64,000 nucleotides of DNA from JAHTBL01 sp038532735 (GTDB taxonomy: Bacteria; Pseudomonadota; Alphaproteobacteria; Rhodobacterales; Rhodobacteraceae): contig JBCBAC010000001.1 of NCBI GenBank assembly GCA_038532735.1, positions 434,001-498,000 of the forward strand, given 5' to 3'. Both the position numbers and the translations under genes were made by a program. Below the pieces are notes generated by a model, which was not told the DNA's origin, ran no database searches, and saw only the letters and a list, made by a program, of their open reading frames with translations. How positions within the stretch are numbered: position 1 is the first letter of the stretch; each line of letters starts with the position of its first letter. Positions 36,001-43,501 of this stretch are shown here, in pieces.

Positions 36001-36651
36001 TCAGCAGGCTTCGAACTTTTGCGTGGCTGGGTTGTAGAACTGTAATGTGCCCATCGCGATATCGGTCCAGACGCCGTGCAGCGTCAGCTCGCCTTTGTCG
36101 CGGGCATCTTTGACAAACGGGAAGCTCGCCAGATTGTTGACGGAGACAAGCACCGCCTCCTTCTCAAGAGCGTCGATCCGGTCCTGTTCGTCCGAGATGT
36201 CCTTCACCTTCTCGTAGCCGGGGCGCAGGATATCCATCCAGCGGCCCACAAAGCTGGTGTCTTTCTCCAGCTCGGGTGCGTGGCCGCTGCACATATCATG
36301 GCATCCACGCACGCCGCCGCAATTTGAGTGACCCAGCACAATGATGTGTGCAACCTTGAGCGCGGTGACTGCGTATTCTACGGCAGCGGATGTGCCATGG
36401 TGATCGCCGGTCGGCGAATAGGGCGGCACGAGATTGGCGATGTTGCGGTGAATGAAGAATTCCCCCTGATCGGCGCCAAAGATCGATGTGACGTGCACCC
36501 GGCTGTCACAACATGAAATGATCATTGCGCGGGGGCGCTGGCCCTCTTCGGCAAGGCGCCGATACCAGGTCTGATTTTCCGTGTATGTGGTGGCATGCCA
36601 CCCCTGATAACGCTGGATCAAGTAAGCGGGGAGCGGTTTGGCATTTTGCAT
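36001..36651 (-). CDS. Beta-class carbonic anhydrase
   Basis: This 216-aa enzyme interconverts CO2 and bicarbonate. Zinc ligands and the catalytic dyad are visible: Cys47, Asp49 and Arg51 in SCCDSRVHV, and His108 and Cys111 in LGHSNCGG. Length is typical of cytoplasmic beta-class enzymes of the Can/CynT type, and there is no signal peptide. It is a single gene about 9 kb downstream of dabBA and 4 kb from the SulP gene. It would supply bicarbonate for carboxylases or equilibrate the pool filled by DAB. Confidence 0.96.
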   Translation of the reverse strand: MQNAKPLPAYLIQRYQGWHATTYTENQTWYRRLAEEGQRPRAMIISCCDSRVHVTSIFGADQGEFFIHRNIANLVPPYSPTGDHHGTSAAVEYAVTALKVAHIIVLGHSNCGGVRGCHDMCSGHAPELEKDTSFVGRWMDILRPGYEKVKDISDEQDRIDALEKEAVLVSVNNLASFPFVKDARDKGELTLHGVWTDIAMGTLQFYNPATQKFEAC

Positions 36652-36788
36652 CTGGTTTGGCGATCTGTCTTTAGGGCTGTTCTTTCTTAGGCATTCTTTA
36701 CACTAAATTCGAGTGATTATTCCTTCCGACCTGAACGAATTGGAAACCCTCTTCGGGATAAATCGGCCTTTATTGGGGGCGTGACTAA

Positions 36789-37181
36789 GTGGGTGATGTG
36801 GTGGATGCGATAACGCGATTGGAGCCTCGTGAAGAGGTGCGATTGGACCCTGACCGTCTGGCTGAGCTGTTTGTGCAGCTTGGTCAACAAGGGGCCGAAG
36901 ATGTGGTATGCCGCGCGATGGAAGAGATTTCATTGCGGCTGGCCAAGGTGAATGCTGCCTATGATGCGGCGGATTTGGAGTGCGTGCGCAAATTGGCGCG
37001 ATCGCTTGTTGCGATCTCGGATCAGGTGGGCCTTTCAACGCTGGCACGTGTGGCGGGGGACGTGGCCGATTGCGCCGCAGGGCATGACCGCGTGGCCCTA
37101 TTGGCCGTCGTCATGCGCTTGCAGCGGATCGGCGAAGGCTCGGTGACCGCCGTCTGGGACATTCGCGATATGAGCGTCTGA
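36789..37181 (+). CDS. Hypothetical protein, degenerate Hpt-like helical bundle
   Basis: This 130-aa protein is predicted all-helical and begins at a GTG preceded by GGGGGCG. Residues 60-90 (LECVRKLARSLVAISDQVGLSTL) resemble the helix of histidine phosphotransfer domains around the phospho-accepting His (HxLKG). Here Lys68 stands where His would be and Arg-Ser replaces Lys-Gly, so phosphotransfer is unlikely. It lies 67 bp before the leucyl aminopeptidase gene. Both the Hpt relationship and any function are inference. Confidence 0.65.
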   Translation: MGDVVDAITRLEPREEVRLDPDRLAELFVQLGQQGAEDVVCRAMEEISLRLAKVNAAYDAADLECVRKLARSLVAISDQVGLSTLARVAGDVADCAAGHDRVALLAVVMRLQRIGEGSVTAVWDIRDMSV

Positions 37182-37248
37182 TCGGGCTTGCAGCCAGAGG
37201 GGCGCAGGCTAGTCTGAAACTGAGACCATTTATAGAAAGCCGCGCGAT

Positions 37249-38634
37249 ATGCCTTTGAAGTTTGCCGATCCTGAGACCGGGTCTTTGCCTGTTTATCTTC
37301 TGACCCCTGACACGGTTGGCGACTGGGCAGAGGCTGCGACGGCGCGTGCGCGGAACTGGATTGATGCGCAAGGCTTTTCCGGCCGGTTCGGCACAGTCGT
37401 GATGCTGCCTGACGAGAAGGGTCAACCGGATGCGGTTTTGATGGGTTTGGGCAGTGCCAAGGACCGTGCGCGCAAACGCTTTGTTGTTGCAGCGGGCGCG
37501 GCCAGGCTGCCAGCCGGGTGTTACCATATCGAAAGCGGGCTGGATCACATAGATACAGAGGTCGAAGCGCTGGGCTGGCTTTTGAGCCAGTACCGATTTG
37601 ATCGCTATACCGATCAAGCGGCAGCGGGTGCGATGCTGAAAGCGCCGAAAGGAATTGATGTAGCCCGCGTCGAGGCCATCACTGCGGGAGAGGCCCTGAC
37701 CCGCGATCTGGTCAATACGCCGACATCTGACATGGGCCCCGACGCGTTGGAGGGGGCGGCGCGCGATCTGGCAGAGGCCCATGGCGCGGCGGTCGAAGTC
37801 ACTGTTGGCGACGCGCTGTTGGAGCAGAATTTCCCGATGATCCACACGGTCGGACGCGCCTCTGCAACCGCGCCGCGCCTGATTGATATGCGCTGGGGGG
37901 AGGGCGGCCCGACCCTCACACTGGTCGGCAAGGGTGTGTGTTTTGATACCGGTGGGCTGAACATCAAACCCGGCGCGTCGATGGGCTTGATGAAGAAGGA
38001 TATGGGCGGCGCGGCCACGGTGCTGGGGCTGGCTTCGATGATCATGGCGCTCAGGCTGCCGCTGCGCCTGCGCGTGCTGATCCCGGCGGTGGAGAACAGT
38101 ATTGATGGCAATGCGTTTCGCCCGCAGGACATCCTGACTTCGCGCAAGGGCCTGACGGTGGAGATCAACAACACCGATGCAGAGGGGCGTTTGGTTCTGG
38201 CGGATGCGCTGGCGCTTGCAGATGAGGAGACGCCCGATTGCCTGATCTCGATGGCGACGCTGACGGGGGCGGCGCGGGTAGCCGTTGGCCCCGACTTAGC
38301 GCCTTACTTCACCGATGATGCGGATATCGTGACCGCGTTGGAAGCGGCCGCCGTGCAGGCGCAAGACCCGGTTTGGCGGCTGCCTTTTCATGCGCCTTAC
38401 GAGAGCATGATCGAGCCCGGGATCGCTGATCTGGACAACGCGCCCAAGGGCGGCTTTGCAGGGTCTATCACCGCCGCTTTGTTTTTGAGGCGCTTTGTGA
38501 CGGACAGCCCGCGTTATGCGCATTTCGATATTTACGGCTGGCAACCCAGCGCTGCCCCGGCGCGCCCCAAGGGCGGTGTCGGCCAAGGGGCGCGGGCGGT
38601 GCTGGATGCGCTGCCCAAGTTGCTGAACCTGTGA
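37249..38634 (+). CDS. Leucyl aminopeptidase family protein (M17)
   Basis: This 461-aa cytosolic M17 metallo-aminopeptidase removes N-terminal residues from peptides. The signature NNTDAEGRLVLADAL contains metal ligands, and the metal-binding Lys/Asp region is LVGKGVCFDTGGLNIKPG, followed by MKKDMGGAA. The N-terminal domain is shorter than in E. coli PepA. The stop overlaps the start of the NlpC/P60 gene by 4 bp (GTGA), so the two peptide-cleaving enzymes are coupled. Confidence 0.94.
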   Translation: MPLKFADPETGSLPVYLLTPDTVGDWAEAATARARNWIDAQGFSGRFGTVVMLPDEKGQPDAVLMGLGSAKDRARKRFVVAAGAARLPAGCYHIESGLDHIDTEVEALGWLLSQYRFDRYTDQAAAGAMLKAPKGIDVARVEAITAGEALTRDLVNTPTSDMGPDALEGAARDLAEAHGAAVEVTVGDALLEQNFPMIHTVGRASATAPRLIDMRWGEGGPTLTLVGKGVCFDTGGLNIKPGASMGLMKKDMGGAATVLGLASMIMALRLPLRLRVLIPAVENSIDGNAFRPQDILTSRKGLTVEINNTDAEGRLVLADALALADEETPDCLISMATLTGAARVAVGPDLAPYFTDDADIVTALEAAAVQAQDPVWRLPFHAPYESMIEPGIADLDNAPKGGFAGSITAALFLRRFVTDSPRYAHFDIYGWQPSAAPARPKGGVGQGARAVLDALPKLLNL

Positions 38635-39458
38635 CAGATCGCAGGCTCACCCCGGCCAATGCGCGTGTAGCTGCGGCGCACCTGCAAGGGCAGGTCAACG
38701 CGCAAGCCTTTACCGCAGGGGCGGCGCGCCAACTGGCGGTGCCCTTTGCCGATCTCGCGCACGCGCCGCAGGGCCGGCGGGACCGCCAACTACAACGGGG
38801 CGACACGGTCACCGTGTTCGAGGATCGTGACGGACATGCTTTCGTGCAATCGGCCAAGGACAGCTATGTGGGCTATCTGACGAGCGAGAGCCTGACCGAG
38901 CCCAGCGATCCCAATTACCGCGTCGCGGTGCGCAGCACGCATGTTTATGCGCTGCCTGATATGAAAAGCTCGGATCTGATGGCGCTTGGCTTCGGCGCGA
39001 AGCTGCGGGTGCTCTATGAGGAGAAGACCTTCTTCGCTGTGGAGGGCGGGTTTGTGCCAAAACCCCATCTGCGCCCGTTGGAGCAGCCTTTCAAAGACCC
39101 AGTTACCATCGCGCAGCTTCATTTCGGCACGCCGTATCTGTGGGGCGGCAATACGGTCTGGGGCATCGACTGTTCGGGGCTCGTGCAAGTGGCTCTGCTG
39201 GCTTCTGATATCGACTGCCCCGGTGACAGTGATTTGCAAGAGGCCGCGTTGGGCACTGCACTCGCCAACGACGCGACGCTTCAACGGGGCGATCTGCTCT
39301 TCTGGAAAGGGCATGTCGGGATGATGGTCGATGCAGAGACGTTGATCCACGCGAACGCCCATCACATGGCGGTGGCCTATGAGCCGATCAAAGCAGCGAT
39401 CCCGCGGATCGAGGCGCAGGGCGGTGGGCCGGTGACATCGCGCAAACGGTTGGGGTGA
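38631..39458 (+). CDS. NlpC/P60-family cysteine peptidase with SH3-like domains
   Basis: This 275-aa protein has two SH3b-like regions (about residues 40-95 and 100-145) and a C-terminal NlpC/P60 domain. The catalytic Cys181 is in VWGIDCSGLVQ and the catalytic His228 in WKGHVGMMVD. Such enzymes are dipeptidyl peptidases that split gamma-D-glutamyl-diaminopimelate bonds in cell-wall peptides, resembling YkfC. No signal peptide is seen, so recycling of imported muropeptides together with the M17 peptidase is likely. The start is a GTG overlapping the upstream stop. Confidence 0.92.
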   Translation: MTDRRLTPANARVAAAHLQGQVNAQAFTAGAARQLAVPFADLAHAPQGRRDRQLQRGDTVTVFEDRDGHAFVQSAKDSYVGYLTSESLTEPSDPNYRVAVRSTHVYALPDMKSSDLMALGFGAKLRVLYEEKTFFAVEGGFVPKPHLRPLEQPFKDPVTIAQLHFGTPYLWGGNTVWGIDCSGLVQVALLASDIDCPGDSDLQEAALGTALANDATLQRGDLLFWKGHVGMMVDAETLIHANAHHMAVAYEPIKAAIPRIEAQGGGPVTSRKRLG

Positions 39459-39464
39459 CGCGAT

Positions 39465-39806
39465 CTAGTCGACCGCGCGGATCAGCTTGCGTTCCAGCAC
39501 GCGCAGCACGGTTTTCAGATCATGCCCACGCTTCAGGACCTGCCCGTCCATCCCGATCACAGCATACATCCCCTGCTTAGCACGCAGCTTCGGGCGCTTC
39601 TCGATCCGGTAAAGCGGATGCTCCGCCGTGCGGCGAAAGACCGAGAAGATCGCAACATCGCTGAGGCTGGAAATCCCGTAATCGCGCCACTCGCCAGCGG
39701 CGACCATGCGTCCGTAGAGCGACAGGATCACCGAAAGCTCGGTGCGGTGGAAGGCCACCTGTTCGGGAAATTTGGCGCGAAAGGGGGAGGGCGGCTGCAC
39801 ATTCAT
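39465..39806 (-). CDS. DUF2794 protein
   Basis: This protein of about 113 aa is of DUF2794, a small family known mainly from alphaproteobacteria with no assigned function. The conserved body is VAFHRTELSVILSLYGRMVA followed by GEWRDYGISSLSDVAIFSVFRR and YRIEKRPKL. The ATG at MNVQPPSPF is chosen over an upstream TTG because the added residues look unlike coding sequence; the ribosome-binding site is weak either way. It is convergent with the NlpC/P60 gene, 6 bp apart. Confidence 0.85.
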   Translation of the reverse strand: MNVQPPSPFRAKFPEQVAFHRTELSVILSLYGRMVAAGEWRDYGISSLSDVAIFSVFRRTAEHPLYRIEKRPKLRAKQGMYAVIGMDGQVLKRGHDLKTVLRVLERKLIRAVD

Positions 39807-39999
39807 CTGACAAGACTTGCCGCAAACAAGGCGCAAATCAAGCGCTGCCCTGAATTTGCCGCGAAAGAGCCTGTAAAGCGTGCGGAGCGCACCCTAGTTC
39901 CGCCGCGATCCGCGGGCATTTAGGCGTCATCGGAAGCACTTCGCTTCTTTCTCTGACGGCGCGGTCAACAGCCCCCACCCAGCCCGCGTCGTCAGAACC

Positions 40000-40281
40000 T
40001 TACCCGCAGCTTAGACGTTCAACACGCTCCGCCTCGTTCAGGGTGATGTTCAGCCGTGTCGGTAGATAGTCCATGGTCACCGCCGTGCCCGGCGTGATGA
40101 TCCGCACGGGCTGCAGGATCAGCGTGCTTTCCAGGGTATCGCGATCTGCGCCAATCAAAGCGGCTTGGGCGCGGGCGTTGCAGGTATCCTCTGCTGCGGA
40201 GGGGATAGATGGCTGGGCGGGCGTCGTGGGCCCGCCCACGGCGCAGGCCATAAGCGGAAGACACAAAAGCAGTTTTTTCAT
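40000..40281 (-). CDS. I78-type peptidase inhibitor lipoprotein
   Basis: This 93-aa exported protein begins MKKLLLCLPLMACAVGG; the LMAC segment is a plausible lipobox, which would lipidate Cys13. The rest (AAEDTCNARAQAALIGADRD, RIITPGTAVTMDYLPTRLNI, ERVERLSCG) matches the I78 inhibitor fold, whose members block subtilisin-like proteases. Two Cys may form a disulfide. A longer open frame continues upstream but would remove the signal peptide from the N-terminus. Targets are unknown. Confidence 0.82.
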   Translation of the reverse strand: MKKLLLCLPLMACAVGGPTTPAQPSIPSAAEDTCNARAQAALIGADRDTLESTLILQPVRIITPGTAVTMDYLPTRLNITLNEAERVERLSCG

Positions 40282-40378
40282 GTGCGTCAGCCTGACCAAT
40301 GCCGCCCCAGAACGCAATGGCCTTGCATCGTCGCGCAACCTATCCCACGCTCCGCCCGTAAACTGAGGAGGACCCCCC

Positions 40379-41491
40379 ATGCGCACCAAAGCCGCTGTTG
40401 CGACACAAGCCGGAAAACCGCTCGAAGTCATGGAGGTGAACCTCGATGGACCCAGAGCAGGCGAAGTTCTGGTCGAAATGAAAGCGACCGGGATTTGCCA
40501 CACGGATGAATTTACTCTGTCAGGCGCCGATCCGGAGGGGCTGTTTCCCGCGATCCTTGGCCATGAAGGCGCGGGCGTTGTGGTCGATGTGGGCGAAGGC
40601 GTCACAAGCCTGAAAAAAGGCGATCACGTCATTCCGCTCTACACACCGGAATGTCGGGAATGCGAATACTGCCTGAACCCTAAGACGAACCTCTGTCAGT
40701 CGATCCGCACGACTCAAGGTCAGGGCCTGATGCCCGATGGCACCAGCCGGTTCAGCACGCTCGATGGCGATCCGATCCTGCATTACATGGGGTGTTCGAC
40801 CTTCGCGAACCACACGGTTCTGCCCGAGATTGCCTTGGCGAAGGTGCGTGAAGACGCGCCTTTTGATAAGATTTGCTACATCGGATGCGGGGTCACGACC
40901 GGCATAGGCGCAGTGATCAACACCGCCAAGGTCGAGATCGGCTCCACTGCGATTGTCTTTGGTCTGGGCGGCATCGGCCTCAACGTGATCCAGGGCTTGC
41001 GTCTGGCAGGGGCCGATCAGATTGTCGGCGTTGATCTGAACGACAGCAAGAAGGCGATGGCCGAGCGGTTCGGTATGACCCATTTCGTCAACCCGTCAGA
41101 GGTGGAGGGTGATCTGGTCGCCTATCTGGTCGATCTGACAGGCGGTGGCGCGGATTACACCTTTGACGCCACGGGTAATGTGGGCGTCATGCGCACAGCT
41201 TTGGAATCGGCCCATAAGGGCTGGGGCGAAAGCGTCATCATCGGTGTCGCCCCTGCGGGGGCCGAGATCAGCACGCGGCCTTTCCAACTGGTGACGGGCC
41301 GCGTCTGGCGCGGCACCGCTTTTGGCGGCGCACGTGGACGTACCGATGTGCCTCAGATTGTCGATTGGTACATGGACGGAAAGATCGAGATTGACCCGAT
41401 GATCACGCACACCATTGGGCTTGATGACATCAATAAGGGCTTTGACCTGATGCATGAGGGCAAAAGCATTCGGTCGGTCGTGCTGTACTAA
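40379..41491 (+). CDS. S-(hydroxymethyl)glutathione dehydrogenase / class III alcohol dehydrogenase
   Basis: This 370-aa zinc alcohol dehydrogenase oxidises S-hydroxymethylglutathione to S-formylglutathione, the first enzymatic step of glutathione-dependent formaldehyde removal. Catalytic zinc ligands are visible as Cys40 and His62 (GHEGAG). Structural zinc cysteines 92, 95, 98 and 106 lie in ECRECEYCLNPKTNLC. The NAD site is VFGLGGIGLNVIQG. A GAGGAGGA ribosome-binding site precedes the ATG. The next pathway enzyme, fghA, is 2 kb downstream on the same strand. The gene ends 1 bp from the convergent TetR gene. Confidence 0.95.
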   Translation: MRTKAAVATQAGKPLEVMEVNLDGPRAGEVLVEMKATGICHTDEFTLSGADPEGLFPAILGHEGAGVVVDVGEGVTSLKKGDHVIPLYTPECRECEYCLNPKTNLCQSIRTTQGQGLMPDGTSRFSTLDGDPILHYMGCSTFANHTVLPEIALAKVREDAPFDKICYIGCGVTTGIGAVINTAKVEIGSTAIVFGLGGIGLNVIQGLRLAGADQIVGVDLNDSKKAMAERFGMTHFVNPSEVEGDLVAYLVDLTGGGADYTFDATGNVGVMRTALESAHKGWGESVIIGVAPAGAEISTRPFQLVTGRVWRGTAFGGARGRTDVPQIVDWYMDGKIEIDPMITHTIGLDDINKGFDLMHEGKSIRSVVLY

Positions 41492-41492
41492 G

Positions 41493-42110
41493 TCAGGCTG
41501 CGTAGCGCGCCAGAAACATATCAACCGCGCCAGTGACGACGCGGTTGATTTCTTCGTCTGAAAACTCGGTATCGATTCCAAAGACAAGACGGGGGAAGAG
41601 GTCAGCCTTGCACAGCTCAATAAGTTGATGCGCGGCCAGATGCGTGTCCTCGATCTTTAGCTCACCCCGTTCAATCGCCTCGTCAAAATACTCCATAATA
41701 GAGCTTGCAACGTGCTCCGGCCCGCTTTCGTAAAATTCGCGGCCCAGCTCTGGAAAGCGGTCGCTTTCGGCAACGCAGATGCGAAACACACGCTGTCCGA
41801 AGGGCGATAGGAAAAACTTCATCATGTGCTGGCACATATCGCATAACACGTCCCGTATCGGCTGGGACATGTCGATCACTTCCAGCGCCCGATCGGTTTG
41901 GCGGCAGCATTCAAGGCGCGCCACCTCCATGAACAAAAGGCGTTTGTCCGGGAAATAACTATAGAGCGTGGCTTTTGAGACCTCCGCCGCTTTGGCGATA
42001 TCGTCGACGCTGGCGCCTTCATATCCGTCGGTCATAAAGACTTTGCGGGCGCCTTCGAGCACTTGATCGAATTTGCGTCCCCGCTTGATCTGGGTGGCAC
42101 CGTCAGCCAT
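41493..42110 (-). CDS. TetR-family transcriptional regulator
   Basis: This 205-aa regulator has an N-terminal TetR HTH (VDDIAKAAEVSKATLYSYFPDKRLLF) and a ligand-binding C-terminal domain of the TetR_C_7/AefR-like type. It is flanked by the formaldehyde dehydrogenase gene and by the secreted peptide/AEC pair. A site of the form TRAAC-N6-GTTYA lies 30 bp upstream of its start, and two better copies lie between the peptide and AEC genes. Autoregulation plus control of those genes is a reasonable inference. The ligand is unknown. Confidence 0.92.
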   Translation of the reverse strand: MADGATQIKRGRKFDQVLEGARKVFMTDGYEGASVDDIAKAAEVSKATLYSYFPDKRLLFMEVARLECCRQTDRALEVIDMSQPIRDVLCDMCQHMMKFFLSPFGQRVFRICVAESDRFPELGREFYESGPEHVASSIMEYFDEAIERGELKIEDTHLAAHQLIELCKADLFPRLVFGIDTEFSDEEINRVVTGAVDMFLARYAA

Positions 42111-42139
42111 TTGCGTCCTTCCCTGAGAGGTCTCTGTTA

Positions 42140-42155
42140 TAAACCGATGCGTTCA
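42140..42155. promoter_or_regulatory. TetR operator-like site upstream of tetR
   Basis: TAAACCGATGCGTTCA shares the pattern TRAAC-N6-GTTYA with the two perfect palindromes near 42.45 and 42.48 kb. It is less symmetric than those. Its place 30-45 bp before the TetR start codon fits autoregulation. Confidence 0.45.
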
Positions 42156-42173
42156 ATTTCGGCAAGAAAAACG

Positions 42174-42205
42174 AAAAAGAGGCGGGAATGGTTCCCGCCT
42201 CTTTT
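42174..42205. terminator. Bidirectional intrinsic terminator
   Basis: AGAGGCGGGAA and TTCCCGCCTCT form a perfect 11-bp stem with loop TGG. A U tract follows on either strand (TTTT on plus, TTTTT on minus). On the minus strand it ends the small secreted-peptide transcript 20 bp after its stop codon, insulating tetR from it. Confidence 0.88.
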
Positions 42206-42224
42206 CAGCCCCGGGAGCGGAGGG

Positions 42225-42407
42225 CTAGTCGCCGGTGCCGCAAATCATGACACCGGTCTGGCGGTCAGTTTCGCACGATTGTGTGCTGATAATGTCGTCA
42301 TCCTCCGGGAAGGTGAGGATCGGCAGCGTGAAGCCGTCGGTGAAAGCAGCGGTGCTTGTAGCCATAGCGATCAGGCTGGCGGAGAGGAGGAGTTTCAAAC
42401 CGGACAT
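42225..42407 (-). CDS. Small secreted peptide, function unknown
   Basis: This 60-aa product has a clear signal peptide (MSGLKLLLSASLIAMATSTAAF) and an acidic mature part of about 38 residues with two cysteines (STQSCETDRQTGVMICGTGD) that could form a disulfide. A GAGG ribosome-binding site precedes the ATG by 7 bp. Its own terminator follows directly. It is divergent from the AEC carrier gene, and two TetR-type palindromes occupy the shared promoter region. I recognise no family. Confidence 0.75.
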   Translation of the reverse strand: MSGLKLLLSASLIAMATSTAAFTDGFTLPILTFPEDDDIISTQSCETDRQTGVMICGTGD

Positions 42408-42441
42408 TTTGGAACCTCGATTTCTGATTACACGGGTTAAC

Positions 42442-42457
42442 TAAACTCATCAGTTTA
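42442..42457. promoter_or_regulatory. TetR operator-like palindrome 1
   Basis: TAAACTCATCAGTTTA is a perfect palindrome with 6-bp arms around CATC, and the symmetry extends to 9 bp per arm with the flanking bases. It overlaps a possible minus-strand promoter for the secreted peptide (TTGAAG, then TAGTTA 17 bp later). It is related in sequence to the sites at 42140 and 42474. Confidence 0.6.
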
Positions 42458-42473
42458 GTTCTTCAAGGGGAAA

Positions 42474-42489
42474 ATGAACTATTCGGTTC
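42474..42489. promoter_or_regulatory. TetR operator-like palindrome 2
   Basis: TGAACTATTCGGTTCA shares TRAAC-N6-GTTYA with site 1. Extended by AAA/TTT on the outside it has perfect 9-bp arms. It lies about 47 bp upstream of the AEC carrier start, where a regulator could block transcription. Centres of the two palindromes are 32 bp apart, about three helical turns. Confidence 0.6.
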
Positions 42490-42535
42490 ATTTTTTGCAA
42501 ATGACTCCCTTATTGGCGCGTGATAAGCCGCGAAT

Positions 42536-43465
42536 ATGCTGGCGATCTTCCTGAAAACACTGCCGTTCTTCGCGTTGATTGCCTTGGGATACTGGGCTGG
42601 TCGAACCCGGTTTTTCACCCCGGAAGCGACGGCGTATCTTACGAAATTCGTCTTTTACTTTGCGCTTTCGGCGATGCTGTTTCGGTTCGCGGCGAACCTC
42701 TCACTGGCTGAAGTTCTCGATTGGACTTTCGTCAGCGCGTATCTGTGGGGCACCGCCTTTGTCTATCTGATCGCGACGGCTGTGGCGCTGCTGCGCTGGC
42801 GCGGCATCGAAGAAGCGGCGGTCGAGGCGCAATGCGCTGTCATCGGTAATGTCGGGTTCCTCGGCATTCCGATGCTGGCGCTTCTCTTGGGCGAAGAGGC
42901 CGTGGGGCCAGTTTTGATGGTTCTTGCCGTCGATCTGGTCGTGTTCGGCAGCCTGATCGTGATCCTGATTACCGGCTCACGCGACGGGCGGCCCTCGTTG
43001 GGTATTCTCAAAACCATTGGCCTTGGCTTGTTGAAAAACCCGATGATCGTATCCATTGCGCTGGGTCTCTTGTGGTCCAGCTTTGCGTTGCCGATTCCCG
43101 GCCCGGTCAATGAATTCCTCGCTATCCTCGGGGCCGCTGCCACGCCCGGCGCGCTGTTCGCTATCGGAGCCTCCCTCGCGGGCAAGTCCGCCGAACGCAT
43201 CTCCATCGCCGGGTGGCTGTCGTTCTGCAAACTTGTGCTTCATCCTGCCGCCGTCGCCGTCGCCGCCCTGCTCATCTTCCCGGTGGAGCCCTATGCGGCT
43301 GGCGTGATGATCGCCGCCGCCGCCCTGCCCGTTGCAGGCAATGTTTATATCCTTGCGCAGCATTATGGGGTTGCGCCGACGCGGGTCTCTGCCTCCATCC
43401 TGATTTCTACCGCGGTCAGCATTCTGACTGTCTCCGCCGTGATCGCATGGGTGACAAGTTTCTGA
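42536..43465 (+). CDS. AEC (auxin efflux carrier) family transporter
   Basis: This 309-aa membrane protein has ten predicted helices in two repeats of five, characteristic of the AEC/BART family (FFALIALGYWAGRTRFF at the start, AQCAVIGNVGFLGIPMLALLLG in the first repeat). Bacterial members export or import carboxylic acids such as malate or malonate, and the substrate here is unknown. It is divergent from the secreted-peptide gene and lies behind two TetR-type palindromes. The formaldehyde gene fghA follows 36 bp downstream on the same strand. Confidence 0.9.
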   Translation: MLAIFLKTLPFFALIALGYWAGRTRFFTPEATAYLTKFVFYFALSAMLFRFAANLSLAEVLDWTFVSAYLWGTAFVYLIATAVALLRWRGIEEAAVEAQCAVIGNVGFLGIPMLALLLGEEAVGPVLMVLAVDLVVFGSLIVILITGSRDGRPSLGILKTIGLGLLKNPMIVSIALGLLWSSFALPIPGPVNEFLAILGAAATPGALFAIGASLAGKSAERISIAGWLSFCKLVLHPAAVAVAALLIFPVEPYAAGVMIAAAALPVAGNVYILAQHYGVAPTRVSASILISTAVSILTVSAVIAWVTSF

Positions 43466-43501
43466 TCCTGCGCTAGCCCTTGTGCAACGAGGGAGATCAT
43501 T

